64,000 nucleotides of DNA from Nocardia albiluteola (GTDB lineage Bacteria; Actinomycetota; Actinomycetes; Mycobacteriales; Mycobacteriaceae), in assembly GCF_018860155.1 (NCBI RefSeq), contig NZ_JAHKNI010000001.1, positions 261,333 through 325,332 on the forward strand. The letters are read 5' to 3'. Positions 1-11,600 of the stretch are shown in pieces. The notes under the pieces were generated by a model. That model was not told the origin of the DNA. It ran no database searches and was given only the letters and a program-made list of their open reading frames with translations. The number at the start of each line of letters is the position of its first letter. Position 1 is the first letter of the stretch. Made by a program: the position numbers and the translations under genes.

Positions 1-1
1 C

Positions 2-1882
<1,881 letters not shown>

Positions 1883-2094
1883 GGCAGTCAGCGCGTTTGT
1901 GATGTCGACGAAGCGCTGTGACATATCAAGGCCGCGCGTGGGTAGGGCAGTGGTCGCGTCTGGAATGTCGACGAGGCGCTGTGACATATCAAAGAGTCAG
2001 ATTTTGTTCGATCGTGCGCAGACACCGATGACTGACGCGCGACGCACCGGAACTGTTGGGTGCGCCGAGCTGGCGCGTACGTCGGGAGTCGAAA

Positions 2095-3564
2095 ATGGGT
2101 GACGCACAGGGCTTCCTGAAGCACACCAAGCGGGAGCTGCCGACCCGGCGGCCGGTGCCGCTGCGGTTGATGGACTGGAAAGAGGTCTACGAGGAGAGTT
2201 TCTCGCACGAGACCCTGCGCAAACAGGCCAGCCGCTGCATGGACTGCGGCATTCCCTTCTGCCACAACGGGTGCCCGCTGGGGAATCTGATTCCCGAGTG
2301 GAACGACCTGGTCTACAAGGGCCAGTGGCGCGAGGGCATCGACCGCCTGCACGCGACCAACAACTTCCCGGAGTTCACCGGGCGGCTGTGCCCCGCGCCG
2401 TGCGAGGCGTCGTGCGTGCTGGGCATCAACCAGGATGCGGTGACGATCAAGCAGGTCGAGGTCGAGCTCATCGAGAACGCCTTCGACGAGGGCTGGGTGA
2501 CCCCGCTCTACCCGACCCGCCTGACCGGCAAGAAGATTGCCGTGGTGGGTTCGGGCCCGGCCGGTCTTGCCGCGGCGCAGCAGCTCACGCGTGCCGGTCA
2601 CACCGTGACGGTCTTCGAGCGCGACGACCGCATCGGCGGCCTGCTGCGCTACGGCATCCCGGAATTCAAGATGGAGAAGCGCTTCATCGACCGCCGCCTG
2701 GCGCAGATGGAGGCCGAGGGCACCATCTTCAAGGCCGGCGTGAACGTGGGTGTCGACATCACCGCCGCCGAGCTGCGCGAGCGGTTCGACGCGGTGGTGC
2801 TGGCCGGCGGCGCGACGATCGCGCGCGATCTGCCGGTGCCGGGCCGGGACCTGGACGGCATCCATCAGGCGATGGAGTTCCTGCCGCTGTCCAACCGGGT
2901 GCAGCTGGGCGATGACATCGCCGACGCGGACGGCCTGCCGCCGATCCACGCCAAGGGCAAGAAGGTCGTCATCATCGGCGGCGGCGACACCGGCGCGGAC
3001 TGCCTGGGCACCTCGCACCGGCAGGGCGCGGCCAGCGTGCACCAGTTCGAGATCATGCCGCGTCCGCCGGAGGAGCGTGCCTCCTCCACGCCGTGGCCGA
3101 CCTACCCCCTCATGTTCCGGGTGTCCTCGGCGCACGAGGAGGGCGGCGAGCGCGTCTACTCGGTCAACACCGAGCGCTTCATCGGCGAAGACGGCAAGGT
3201 CACCGGGTTGCAGGCGCACGAGGTGAGCATGGTGAACGGCCGCTTCGAGAAGGTCGAGGGCACCGACTTCACCCTCGAGGCCGATCTGGTGCTGCTGGCC
3301 ATGGGCTTCGTCGGCCCGCAGAAGCCGGGTCTGCTCGAGGATCTCGGCGTCGGCTACGACCAGCGCGGCAACGTCAAGCGGGACAACGGCTTCCAGACCA
3401 CCGTCCCGGGCGTCTTCGCCGCGGGCGACATGGGCCGCGGCCAGTCGCTGATCGTGTGGGCCATCGCCGAGGGCCGCGCGGCCGCGGCGTCGGTGGACGC
3501 GTACCTCGAGGGCGAGTCGGCGCTGCCGTCGCCGATCCTGCCCTCGGCGGTCCCGCAGCGCTGA
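2095..3564 (+). CDS. gltD: Glutamate synthase small subunit
   Basis: 489 residues. It passes electrons from NADPH through FAD and iron-sulfur centres to GltB. Two N-terminal Cys clusters are present (CMDCGIPFCHNGCP and CPAPCEASC), then an FAD-binding GSGPAGLAAA (about residue 150), an NADPH-binding GGGDTGADC (about 300) and a C-terminal FAD motif GVFAAGDMGRGQS. I chose ATG 2095 because GGAG lies 7-8 bases upstream and the protein then begins MGDAQGFLKH, as in actinobacterial homologues; an earlier start at 2056 adds 13 unrelated residues. It pairs with gltB just upstream. The length is normal for the family. Confidence 0.97.
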   Translation: MGDAQGFLKHTKRELPTRRPVPLRLMDWKEVYEESFSHETLRKQASRCMDCGIPFCHNGCPLGNLIPEWNDLVYKGQWREGIDRLHATNNFPEFTGRLCPAPCEASCVLGINQDAVTIKQVEVELIENAFDEGWVTPLYPTRLTGKKIAVVGSGPAGLAAAQQLTRAGHTVTVFERDDRIGGLLRYGIPEFKMEKRFIDRRLAQMEAEGTIFKAGVNVGVDITAAELRERFDAVVLAGGATIARDLPVPGRDLDGIHQAMEFLPLSNRVQLGDDIADADGLPPIHAKGKKVVIIGGGDTGADCLGTSHRQGAASVHQFEIMPRPPEERASSTPWPTYPLMFRVSSAHEEGGERVYSVNTERFIGEDGKVTGLQAHEVSMVNGRFEKVEGTDFTLEADLVLLAMGFVGPQKPGLLEDLGVGYDQRGNVKRDNGFQTTVPGVFAAGDMGRGQSLIVWAIAEGRAAAASVDAYLEGESALPSPILPSAVPQR

Positions 3565-3621
3565 GAAGTGTTCGAGCGCGCCGACTTCCTCACCGGCGCG
3601 CGCGGATACCGTTGATCCACA

Positions 3622-3656
3622 GAAGCGCCCGCGAACCTCGTGTTCGCGGGCGCTTC
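3622..3656 (+). terminator. Rho-independent-type hairpin after gltD
   Basis: The arms GAAGCGCCCGCGAA and TTCGCGGGCGCTTC form a near-perfect stem with a short loop, 58 bases after the gltD stop. There is no long T tract, as usual in actinobacteria. The rest of the 3565-3908 gap shows no gene; it should hold the promoter of the cutinase-like gene. Confidence 0.75.
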
Positions 3657-3908
3657 GGGATTTGCCGGGCCGCCGGGGGACGAATCGGATTTCCGACGGG
3701 TTTCGGACGCTGAATGGCACAGAAGCGTTTCGCCACCTATTCTTGATCACGGTGCGATGACGATGTGGACACGCGGTCTGTTTCTGTGCCCTGGTGGGCG
3801 CTGAAAGTTTGTTCGCCCCCGGTTAACCAGACTGCAATCCGGCTATCGCACCATTGGTCGAATCACTCGGGATTGCCCGTCGCCTGGGCAGGTTGGAACT
3901 GGAGCGGT

Positions 3909-4823
3909 ATGCGGTTGAGAAGGGTTGTCGCGGCTGCGGCCGCGGTTGCACTGACGGCGGGGTTGTCCGGTGTGATGTTCGGGAGCGGTTCCGCGGCTGC
4001 GGATCCCGGTTGCCCGAGCCTCTACGTGGTCGCGATCCCGGGTACCTGGGAGACCGGTCCGGACAAGCACGAGGGCATGCACAACCCCGGCATGCTCGCC
4101 GGCGTGACGGGCAATCTGCCGAGCAATACCCGGGTCGACTACGTCTCGTATCCGGCCACCGCCTTCCCCTGGGAGGGCGATGTCTACGGCAAGTCCAAGC
4201 GGATCGCCGCCCAGAACGCGAGCGGCATGATCAAGGCGATGGCCGCGCGCTGCGGTGCCACCAAGATCGCGATCGTGGGCTACAGCCAGGGCGCCGACGC
4301 CGCGGGTGATGTCGCCGCACAGATCGGCACCGGCCTGGGTGTGGTTTCGCCGACTCGCGTCTCCGGTGTCGGCCTGATCTCCGATCCCGAGCGCTCGCCG
4401 ACCGATATCCAGGTCGGTCCGCTCGCCGGTGGCGCGGGCGCCGAGGGGCCCCGTCCGGGTGGCTTCGGATTCCTGACCCCCGTGGTTCGGACCATCTGCG
4501 ATCCCCAGGATCTGTACTGCTCCACCAACTCCGACGACTTCGTCACCCGCTTCGCCGGTTTCCTCGCGGGCGCCTCGGATCCGAATCCGGTCAACATGTG
4601 GCGTTACCAGCTCGAGGCCGGTTCGATCGTCGGCGATCTGATGTCCCACGGCGGCATCGGAACTTTGCAGTCCCAGCTCAGCGACAACGCGAACAAGCAG
4701 CGGGCCAAGCAGCTCGAGAAGTTCTACGGGTCCGGGGCGCACACCTCGTACGGCAACTACCACGTGGGCGGCGGGGCCACCGCCACCTCGTGGATGCACG
4801 GCTGGCTCGCCGGTATGGCGTGA
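3909..4823 (+). CDS. Secreted cutinase-family serine esterase
   Basis: 304 residues. The start at ATG 3909 gives a classic signal peptide (MRLRRVVAAAAAVALTAGL ... GSAAA-DPGC), while the longer frame from 3765 adds 48 residues of no known type. The mature part has the cutinase nucleophile elbow GYSQGADAAGD (Ser at about residue 120) and Cys residues spaced as in cutinase-like proteins (DPGCPSLYV, ICDPQDLYC). The catalytic Asp and His should lie in CDPQDLYC and the C-terminal HVGGGA region. Such enzymes cleave lipid or polyester ester bonds outside the cell. It stands alone between two terminator hairpins, so it is probably transcribed singly. Confidence 0.88.
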   Translation: MRLRRVVAAAAAVALTAGLSGVMFGSGSAAADPGCPSLYVVAIPGTWETGPDKHEGMHNPGMLAGVTGNLPSNTRVDYVSYPATAFPWEGDVYGKSKRIAAQNASGMIKAMAARCGATKIAIVGYSQGADAAGDVAAQIGTGLGVVSPTRVSGVGLISDPERSPTDIQVGPLAGGAGAEGPRPGGFGFLTPVVRTICDPQDLYCSTNSDDFVTRFAGFLAGASDPNPVNMWRYQLEAGSIVGDLMSHGGIGTLQSQLSDNANKQRAKQLEKFYGSGAHTSYGNYHVGGGATATSWMHGWLAGMA

Positions 4824-4860
4824 GATAGCTACCGACGGCGACAGTTATCCCGAACACGCG

Positions 4861-4892
4861 ACGAGGGCCACTCCGTACGGAGTGGCCCTCGT
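4861..4892. terminator. Bidirectional hairpin terminator
   Basis: This is a perfect 32-base palindrome (ACGAGGGCCACTCCGT and its complement) between the convergent cutinase-like gene and the small secreted protein gene on the minus strand. Its stem sequence resembles the hairpin at 7344-7382 beside the paralogous small gene. Confidence 0.85.
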
Positions 4893-4902
4893 CGTCTGTT
4901 GC

Positions 4903-5202
4903 CTAGCCCGCCGAACCGGTGGACGGCATGAACCCGCCACCCGGGAAGCCCGGGAACTGCGGGCCGGGGTTCTGCTGCCACTGACCGTGGTCGCGATCGT
5001 GGTCGTGATCGCGGTCGTGGTGCCAGCCCTGGTTGTTGTTCCAGTTGGGGCCCTGGTTGTTCCAGTCGATCTGGGTCGCGCTGGGGGTGTCGGCGAAGGC
5101 GGGGACCGCGACGGCGGCCACGGGAACGGCGGCGATGGCGCCGGCCACGGCGATGCGGCTCACGATCCGGCGGGTGCGAGAGGTCTTGGTCGTGGAGAAC
5201 AA
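4903..5202 (-). CDS. Small secreted Trp/Asp/His/Asn-rich protein (paralogue 1)
   Basis: 99 residues from a TTG start at 5202. GAAAGG lies 7 bases upstream, and the paralogue at 7771 also starts with TTG after the same Shine-Dalgarno sequence; an upstream in-frame ATG at 5274 adds only low-quality sequence. It begins FSTTKTSRTRRIVSRIAVAGA, a positively charged signal peptide ending AVPAFADTPSA. The mature part is low complexity: DWNNQGPNWNNNQGW, HHDRDHDHDRDH, PQFPGFPGGGF, and it ends STGSAG. I know no function. The His/Asp richness could bind metal, but that is a guess. Its leader and terminator resemble those of the paralogue. Confidence 0.7.
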   Translation of the reverse strand: MFSTTKTSRTRRIVSRIAVAGAIAAVPVAAVAVPAFADTPSATQIDWNNQGPNWNNNQGWHHDRDHDHDRDHGQWQQNPGPQFPGFPGGGFMPSTGSAG

Positions 5203-5340
5203 GGGCTTACCTTTCGGTGCAGGGGCCGCCCGGCCGGGCGGTGTTGCCACCTCCTCGGTGGCGCTGGATTTCATTCAAGTAGCCCTCGCTAGGTATCGGT
5301 TGGGACCAGGCTGGCAATCGGCTGGGATACCGGGGACGGC

Positions 5341-6255
5341 TCAGCCGAGTTCGGTCAGGGCCGGGGCGAGCTCGAGGTATTGCTCTATTCCCGTTGCGAA
5401 GTCACTGCCGATCGGCAGCAACAGCGTGACGTGATCCGAGCCGGCCGCGAGGTGCTCGCGTACCTTGGCCGCGATCGCCTCCGGTCCGCCGTAGCCGTAG
5501 CTTGCCTCGACCAGCCGATCGCTCACCGCACCCGGCCGCTCGTCCGGGTACCCGAGCCGAGTGAGCGCCGCGGCTATGGTTGGGCGGGCGAGGTAGCCCG
5601 ACAGTGCCTCCCGCGCAGCCTGCCGGGCTCGGTCGGGATCCGTGTCGGGGATGATGGACAGCCCAGTGACCAGCAGCTTGTCCGGTCCTAGTGCCTCGCG
5701 GGCCGAGGCGGTGAATTCGGGTGGGAGCATGGCGGGCATCGCCCCGTCCGCGACCTCGCCGGACAGCGCGAGCATCTTCGGGCCGAGCGCGGCGATGAGC
5801 CGGGGGTAGCGCACGTCGGGGGCCAGAAACCGCTGCGGGCCGTCCATCCGTGCGACGTAGTCGCGCATCGTGGTCAGAGGGCTGCCGAACGACCGCCCGA
5901 CGGCCGCGGCCTGCTCGGGGTAACCGACGCCGAGGCCGAGGACGAATCGCCCGGGATACGCCTGGGCCAGCACCGCCGCCGCGGCGTGTGCCGTCTCGGG
6001 CTCGCGCACCCAGACGTTGGCGATGAAGGTGCCGAATGCCATCCGTCCGGTGGCCGCCAGAAGCACCGACAGCTGGGCGAGGGCGTCCTTGCCCGGCACC
6101 TCGTTGGTCCAGGCGGCGCGATAGCCGGCGGCCTCGAGCCGGCGAACCGCATCGCGCTGCAGGTCGAGCGGCGGCGGCGCGGCAAAGTTGATCGGAAGCG
6201 CGACCCCGACCGGGCCGATCGCCGCGCGGGCCGCTTCGACGACGGTGGCATCCAT
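5341..6255 (-). CDS. LLM-class F420-dependent oxidoreductase
   Basis: 304 residues of the luciferase-like monooxygenase fold. Typical pieces are VGVALPINFAAPPPLDLQ at the start, TGRMAFGTFIANVWVREPE, the conserved PGRFVLGLGVGYPEQ (about 105-120) and ADGAMPAMLPPEF. It resembles the TIGR03620-type subfamily that uses coenzyme F420 rather than FMN; the substrate cannot be told from sequence. AGGAGA sits 5 bases before ATG 6255. It is transcribed divergently from a LysR regulator 177 bases away, a common arrangement in which the regulator controls the enzyme. Confidence 0.85.
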   Translation of the reverse strand: MDATVVEAARAAIGPVGVALPINFAAPPPLDLQRDAVRRLEAAGYRAAWTNEVPGKDALAQLSVLLAATGRMAFGTFIANVWVREPETAHAAAAVLAQAYPGRFVLGLGVGYPEQAAAVGRSFGSPLTTMRDYVARMDGPQRFLAPDVRYPRLIAALGPKMLALSGEVADGAMPAMLPPEFTASAREALGPDKLLVTGLSIIPDTDPDRARQAAREALSGYLARPTIAAALTRLGYPDERPGAVSDRLVEASYGYGGPEAIAAKVREHLAAGSDHVTLLLPIGSDFATGIEQYLELAPALTELG

Positions 6256-6432
6256 GAGACTCTCCTAGTTGGCGTTGTGCGGTCGTTGTCGGCCCGCAGT
6301 TCCACTGTGCTGCGGGGTTGGGATCGCAATCCAATGAATCTTTCGCAAGAGGCATCTCGATTTGCGCAACACCGCAGTTCAGGGCCATTCGATCGGATGC
6401 GGCCCGGCCGGACGGCGGCCTATCCTGACGGT

Positions 6433-7344
6433 ATGCCCGACGCCGCATTGCCACCGGCCGACCTCGATCTGCGGCTGGTGCGATGCTTCGTCGTGCTGGC
6501 CGAGCAGCGGCACTTCGGTCGCGCCGCGGAGGTGTTGCATCTGACCCAGTCCTCGCTCAGCAGGCAGCTGGATCGACTCGAACAGCAGGTGGGCGCGCGG
6601 CTGCTGGACCGCGGTCCGCGCGGCAGCAGGCTGACCGAGGCGGGCGAGACCTTCCTACCGCTCGCGCACGAGGTGCTGCACTCGACAGCCGTGGCGGCCG
6701 CGCGCGTCCGGGCCGTGGCCGAACCCAGCCGCATCACGGTCGGATTCACCGCCTCGAACATCATCATCACGCCGGCCGTACGCGAGTTGCGGCACCGATA
6801 TCCCGACGCCGAGGTGTCCACCCGGCATGTGCACTGGAGCGAGACGCACTCGGCCCTGCGCGAGCATCGGGTGGACGTCGTCGTCACGCGGCTGCCGTTC
6901 CCGACCGACGGGCTGCTGGTGGCGGTGCTCTACGACGAGCCGCGGGTCCTACTGGTCCCCAGCGACCACCGGCTGGTCGGCAAGGAGTCGATCACCCTCG
7001 ACGATATTGCCGACGAGCCGATGCCCCTGGGCGCGGATCCGATCTGGAATGCGTTCTGGCGGGTCGACCCCCGGCCCGACGGCCGCCCGGCGCCCGGTGG
7101 GCCCCCCATTACCGCCGTGGAGGACAAGATCGAGCTCGTTGCCGGGGGACAGGCCGTGGCGATCATCCCGGCCGATCCGGGGTTGCTCGGTATGACCTGC
7201 GTGCGACCCGGCCTCACCACGATCCCGCTGGAGGGCGTCGAGCCGAGCCACGTGGTGGTGGCCACGCGCGCCGACGACCGCAGCCGCCTGGTCGCGGCCT
7301 TCCGCAGATTCGCCCAGACGCACATCACCCGTCCGGGCGAATAA
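6433..7344 (+). CDS. LysR-family transcriptional regulator
   Basis: 303 residues from ATG 6433. The N-terminal winged helix-turn-helix is clear: LRLVRCFVVLAEQRHFGRAAEVLHLTQSSLSRQLDRLEQQVGARLLDR, in two stretches around residues 10-60. A LysR substrate domain follows (ITVGFTASNIIITPAVRELRH, then VDVVVTRLPFP). The ORF could be extended far upstream over the divergent LLM gene, but that part is shadow. It probably governs the LLM oxidoreductase and itself from the shared 177-base gap, which contains TTCGCAAG and the palindrome TTGCGCAA as possible half-sites. The ligand is unknown. Confidence 0.88.
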   Translation: MPDAALPPADLDLRLVRCFVVLAEQRHFGRAAEVLHLTQSSLSRQLDRLEQQVGARLLDRGPRGSRLTEAGETFLPLAHEVLHSTAVAAARVRAVAEPSRITVGFTASNIIITPAVRELRHRYPDAEVSTRHVHWSETHSALREHRVDVVVTRLPFPTDGLLVAVLYDEPRVLLVPSDHRLVGKESITLDDIADEPMPLGADPIWNAFWRVDPRPDGRPAPGGPPITAVEDKIELVAGGQAVAIIPADPGLLGMTCVRPGLTTIPLEGVEPSHVVVATRADDRSRLVAAFRRFAQTHITRPGE

Positions 7345-7382
7345 CGAAGGGCCACTCCCGAAGTCGGGGAGTGGCCCTTCGT
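7344..7382. terminator. Bidirectional hairpin terminator
   Basis: Arms ACGAAGGGCCACTCCC and GGGGAGTGGCCCTTCGT overlap the last base of the LysR gene and lie between it and the convergent small gene at 7427. The stem shares GGGCCACTCC with the 4861 hairpin. Confidence 0.85.
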
Positions 7383-7426
7383 TGGCTCGGCGGCCGTGTC
7401 GTCGGCGGTCACCGAGGTGGTGGTAA

Positions 7427-7771
7427 TTAACCAGCGGAGCCGGAGTCGATGTCAGGCATGCCCCAGCCCGGGTTCCAGCCGCCGCCCCAGCCGGGGTTCC
7501 AGCCGCCGCCCCAACCCGGGTTCCAGCCGTGGTGGTGCCAGCCGCCGTCATGGTCCCAGCCGTGGTGCCAGCCACCGTCGTGGTCCCCGCCGTGGTTGAA
7601 CCAGTCACCGCCGTGGTCGTGCCAGTCGACCGGGGTCGCCGACGGCGCGGAAGTGGTGTCGGCAAGGGCCGGACCGGCGACCGCCGCAAGCGGAACCACC
7701 GCGAGCGCGCCCGCGACGGCGATGCGCGCGACCAGGCGCCGGGATCCTGTTGACTTCCTCGTGGAGAACAA
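7427..7771 (-). CDS. Small secreted Trp/Gly/His/Asp-rich protein (paralogue 2)
   Basis: 114 residues from TTG 7771, with AGAAAGG 8 bases upstream. The N-terminus FSTRKSTGSRRLVARIAVAG is a close match to the paralogue at 4903-5202, again a signal peptide (ending AGPALADTTSA). The mature protein holds DWHDHGGDWFNHGGDHDGG, HHGWDHDGGWHHHGW and three copies of the 8-residue unit NPGWGGGW, then ends DSGSAG like its sister. No Cys is present. The function is unknown; secretion looks likely. It faces the LysR gene across a shared terminator. Confidence 0.72.
   Translation of the reverse strand: MFSTRKSTGSRRLVARIAVAGALAVVPLAAVAGPALADTTSAPSATPVDWHDHGGDWFNHGGDHDGGWHHGWDHDGGWHHHGWNPGWGGGWNPGWGGGWNPGWGMPDIDSGSAG
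7461..7532 (-). repeat. Three 24-bp tandem repeats inside the small secreted gene
   Basis: Units at 7461-7484, 7485-7508 and 7509-7532 differ by one to three bases and encode NPGWGGGW-type octapeptides. The period is a multiple of three, so copy-number change would keep the frame. Confidence 0.9.
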
Positions 7772-7885
7772 CGAAATGCCTTTCTCTGGAGAGCATGAAC
7801 CACGTCCTGCGGCGGCTCACGGTGTCCCATCGAACGACCGATTTCTGAGACCGGCGTACGGCCAATCTGTCAATCTGCTGTGAGT

Positions 7886-8584
7886 TCAGCGGTTTCCGTG
7901 GGCCGGAAGGTTACGTGGCAGCAGATCCCATACGTGCCCGTTCTCGTTGACGGTGGCCACCGTGCGATGTCCGGTGCGTGAGTAGAGGATTCGCGTAATC
8001 GAACAATAATCGATCGGGAAGGTCAGCGGACGTCCCAGCGAAAGTAAGTGCTGCAGCATGATGTTGATCACCCCGCCGTGCGCGAAGGCCACGACGGTAT
8101 CGGTGGGGCCCGCATCGGCGGCGATCTCTTCGATGGCGGCCGATACTCGCGCGAAGAACGCGGCCTCGTCGATCTGCTCGGGCAGATGGCCGGCCTTGAT
8201 CCGGGCGTAGACGGCCGCGATCGCCTGCTGGGCGGCATCGGCCGGCGCATCCCCGGGCGTGCCCGCACCGACTTGCGACGCCGCCCGCCGCGCATCCTCG
8301 ATAGGGACGTACGCCGCTAGATCGCGATCGTATTCGGCCAGACCGTCCAGGATATCCACCGGCAGACCCAGTTTCGCGGCCGTCGGCGCGGCCGTCTCGC
8401 GGGCGCGCACCTGCGGACTCGAGACCACCCGGGTGATGCGGTGCCCGTTGCCCTCGAGCCGCGCTATGGCGTCGGGCACGCGCCTCGCCTGCTCGATCCC
8501 CACCTCGGTCAACCCCGGATCGGCGGAGCCGGAGGCGGTGGTGACCCGATGGGGCTGGGCATGACGCACGAGAACTAGCTGCAC
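7886..8584 (-). CDS. Histidine phosphatase superfamily protein
   Basis: 232 residues starting GTG 8584. The phosphate-accepting histidine is in LVLVRHAQPH (RHA at residues 7-9), the second half of the pocket is in SSPQVRARETA (about 55-65) and the second catalytic His in VVAFAHGGVINIML (about 170). The Glu acid is probably in the GLAEYDRD stretch. This family covers phosphoglycerate mutase-like and other phosphatases; the substrate cannot be told. The gene is alone, with 100 bases before lysX, which runs in the same direction. Confidence 0.88.
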   Translation of the reverse strand: MQLVLVRHAQPHRVTTASGSADPGLTEVGIEQARRVPDAIARLEGNGHRITRVVSSPQVRARETAAPTAAKLGLPVDILDGLAEYDRDLAAYVPIEDARRAASQVGAGTPGDAPADAAQQAIAAVYARIKAGHLPEQIDEAAFFARVSAAIEEIAADAGPTDTVVAFAHGGVINIMLQHLLSLGRPLTFPIDYCSITRILYSRTGHRTVATVNENGHVWDLLPRNLPAHGNR

Positions 8585-8684
8585 ACCCCCACTGTGCCGT
8601 ACCGGTGATCGCCGTCGTCAGCCCGGCCCGGAACGCGTGTGGCCGGGATCCACGGGTCATGGATCCCGGCCACCGCGCGACGGT

Positions 8685-11600
8685 CTAGGTGCGGGGTTTG
8701 ACCAGTGGGAAGGGGAGGGTTTCGCGGATGCTGCGGCCGGTGATGAGCATGACCACGCGGTCGACGCCGACGCCCAGGCCGCCGGTCGGGGGCATGCCGT
8801 GCTCGAGGGCCTGCAGGAAGTCCTCGTCCAGTTCCATGGCCTCCGGATCGCCGCCCGCGGCCAGCAGCGACTGCTCGGTCAGGCGGCGGCGCTGCTCGAG
8901 CGGGTTGGTGAGCTCGCTGTAGGCGGTGCCCAGTTCCACGCCCCAGGCCACCAGATCCCAGCGTTCGGCTACGCCCTCGACGCTGCGGTGGGCGCGGGTC
9001 AGCGGGGAGACCGAGGTGGGGAAGTCGATGTAGAACGTCGGTTCCTGGGTGTGGTCCTCGACCAGGTGCTCGTACATCTCCAGCACGATCTGCCCGGCGT
9101 CCCAGCCGAACTGGTGCGGCACCCCGGCCTTGTCGCAGAGGGTGCGCAGACGGTCGGCGTCGGTATCGGGGGTGATCGTCTCGCCCAGGGCCTCGGAGAT
9201 GGCACCGTGCACGGTCTTGACCGGCCAGTCACCGGAGATGTCGACCTCCCGGAGCGAACCGTCCGAATTCGGCCGCAGCGCAACCATTTTCCCGTTCGCG
9301 GCCAGCGCGGCGTCCTGAATGAGCTGACGGCAGGCGTGCATCATCCGCATGTAATCGCTGTGCGCCTCATAGGCTTCCAGGATCGTGAACTCCGGATTGT
9401 GGCTGTAGTCCACGCCCTCGTTGCGGAAGACCCGGCCCAGCTCGAACACCTTCTCCATGCCGCCGACGCACAGCCGCTTCAGGTACAGCTCCGGCGCGAT
9501 GCGCAGGTAGAGGTCCAGGTCGTAGGCGTTGATGTGGGTCTGGAAGGGGGTGGCGTTCGCGCCGCCGTGCACCTGCTGCAGCACGGGGGTCTCGACCTCG
9601 AGGAAGCCCCAGCCGTTCAACGTGTCCCGCAGCGAGCGCACCACCGCGCTGCGCTTGGTCATCACCTCGCGGGTCTCGACGTTGATCGCCATGTCGACGA
9701 ACCGCTGACGCACCCGAACCTCGGGATCGGACAGGCCCTTCCACTTGTCCGGCAGCGGATGCAGGCATTTGCCGATCATCCGCCAGTCCTGGGCCAGCAG
9801 CGACAGCTCGCCGCGTCGGCTGTTCCCGATCCGGCCGCTGACCTCGATCAGATCGCCCAGATCGAAGAACTCGTCGAATTCGCGCGCGAGCTTGTCCCCG
9901 ACCCGGCCGCGGTCTATGAGCAGCTGGATCTCCCCGGACCAGTCGCGCAGCACGGCGAACACCACGCCGCCGTAATCGCGGATCCGCAGCAGTCGTCCGG
10001 CCACGCGCACCGTCGTGCCCTTGGGGGCGCGCCGCGCGGAGTCCACCGTGTGGGTCGGCTGATAGGCGACCGGATAGGCGTCCAGCCCCCTGGCCTCGAG
10101 CCGGGCCACCTTGTCCATGCGCACCCGCACCTGCTCGGGGCGGCGGGGGCCCCCGTTCTCCAGTTCCTCGGGCGGCAGCTCCGGCGGGCTGCCGTCCGGG
10201 TGCAGGCCGGTCATCGTCGGCGGCACCGCCGAACGAATACCGGTGTGCACCATCGGATCCGGCTGCTTGCCGAAGCGCGGCAGGAAGCCCTCGGCCAGGG
10301 CGCTCGCGACGGCGACGCGGACCAGCTGGCGGCGCTCCTCGAACAGCGAGAACCGCGGCACCCACTGCGGCTGATACTTCACATTGGACCGGTACAGCGC
10401 CTCGAGCTGCCACCAGCGCGAGAAGAACATCAGCACCCCGCGCCACAGCCGCAGCACCGGACCGGCGCCGATGCGGCCGCCCTCCTCGAAGACCGCGCGG
10501 AACACCGCGAAGTTCAGCGAGATCCGGGTAATGCCGTACTGCTCGGAGCTCAGCGCCAGCTGGGAGATCATCAGCTCCATGACGCCGTTGGGGCCCTTGG
10601 GATCTCGCCGCATCAGCTCCAGCGACACGCCGGTGCGGCCCCAGGGCACCAGCGAGAGCATGCCCAGCACGCGCTCCTCGGCCTCCCCGGCGTTCGACAC
10701 GGCCTCCACCAGCAGGCAGTAGCCGTCCAGTGGATCGCCGAGGCGGCCCAGCGCCATCGAGAAGCCGCGCTCGGTCTCGGTGTCGCGCCACGCGTCCGCA
10801 TTCGCGATGACCTGGGCGAAATCCTCGCGGCTGAGGTCGTTGTGGCGGCGGATGCGCACGGTGATGCCCTGTTTGCGCAGCCGGTTGGCGGCCTGGCGGA
10901 CCTGCTTCATCTCCGCGCCCGCCAGCGAGAACATGCGCGTCTCGAGGATGGCCTCGTCGCCCAGGCGCAGCGCCGAGAGCCCGGCGCGGCGGTAGGCCTG
11001 CGCGCCGAGTTCGCTGGCGCCCATGACCGCCGGGGTCCAGCCGTACTGGTCGGCCTGGCGCAGCCAGGCGTCGATCGCCTGCGGCCACGCCTCCTTCGTA
11101 CCGATCGGGTCACCCGAGGCCAGCGAGACGCCGAGCTCCACGCGGTAGGTCACCGCCGCCTTGCCGCTGGGCGCGAAGACGACCGCCTTGTCGCGGCGGG
11201 TGGCGAAGTAGGCCAGCGAATCCTCGACGTCCGAGCGCTCCAGCAGGCCGCGAATGGCCGACTCGTCCAGGCCGGTCAGCGCGTTGGAGGCGCGCTGCGA
11301 GCTGAACAGCACCAGCGTCGCGGCCAGCAGCGCGATGAAGCCGAAGAAGCCCAGCAGCAGGCTGACCAGGTGCCCGGTGTGACCGTCGAAGTTGTCGGTG
11401 CTGACCAGGATCGCCGCGGTCACCTTCGACACCGCCCACGCCGGGCGTTCGAAGCCGCGGGGCAGGGTGCCCGGGAACAGTTCGACCAGGCCCCAGCCCA
11501 GCAGGCTGCCGATGGTCAGCCCACCGGCCAGCACGCCCAGGGCCTTCCACAGCGCGCCGCGGCGCACCTGGGTGTAGAACTCCGGCCAGGCCGCGATCAG

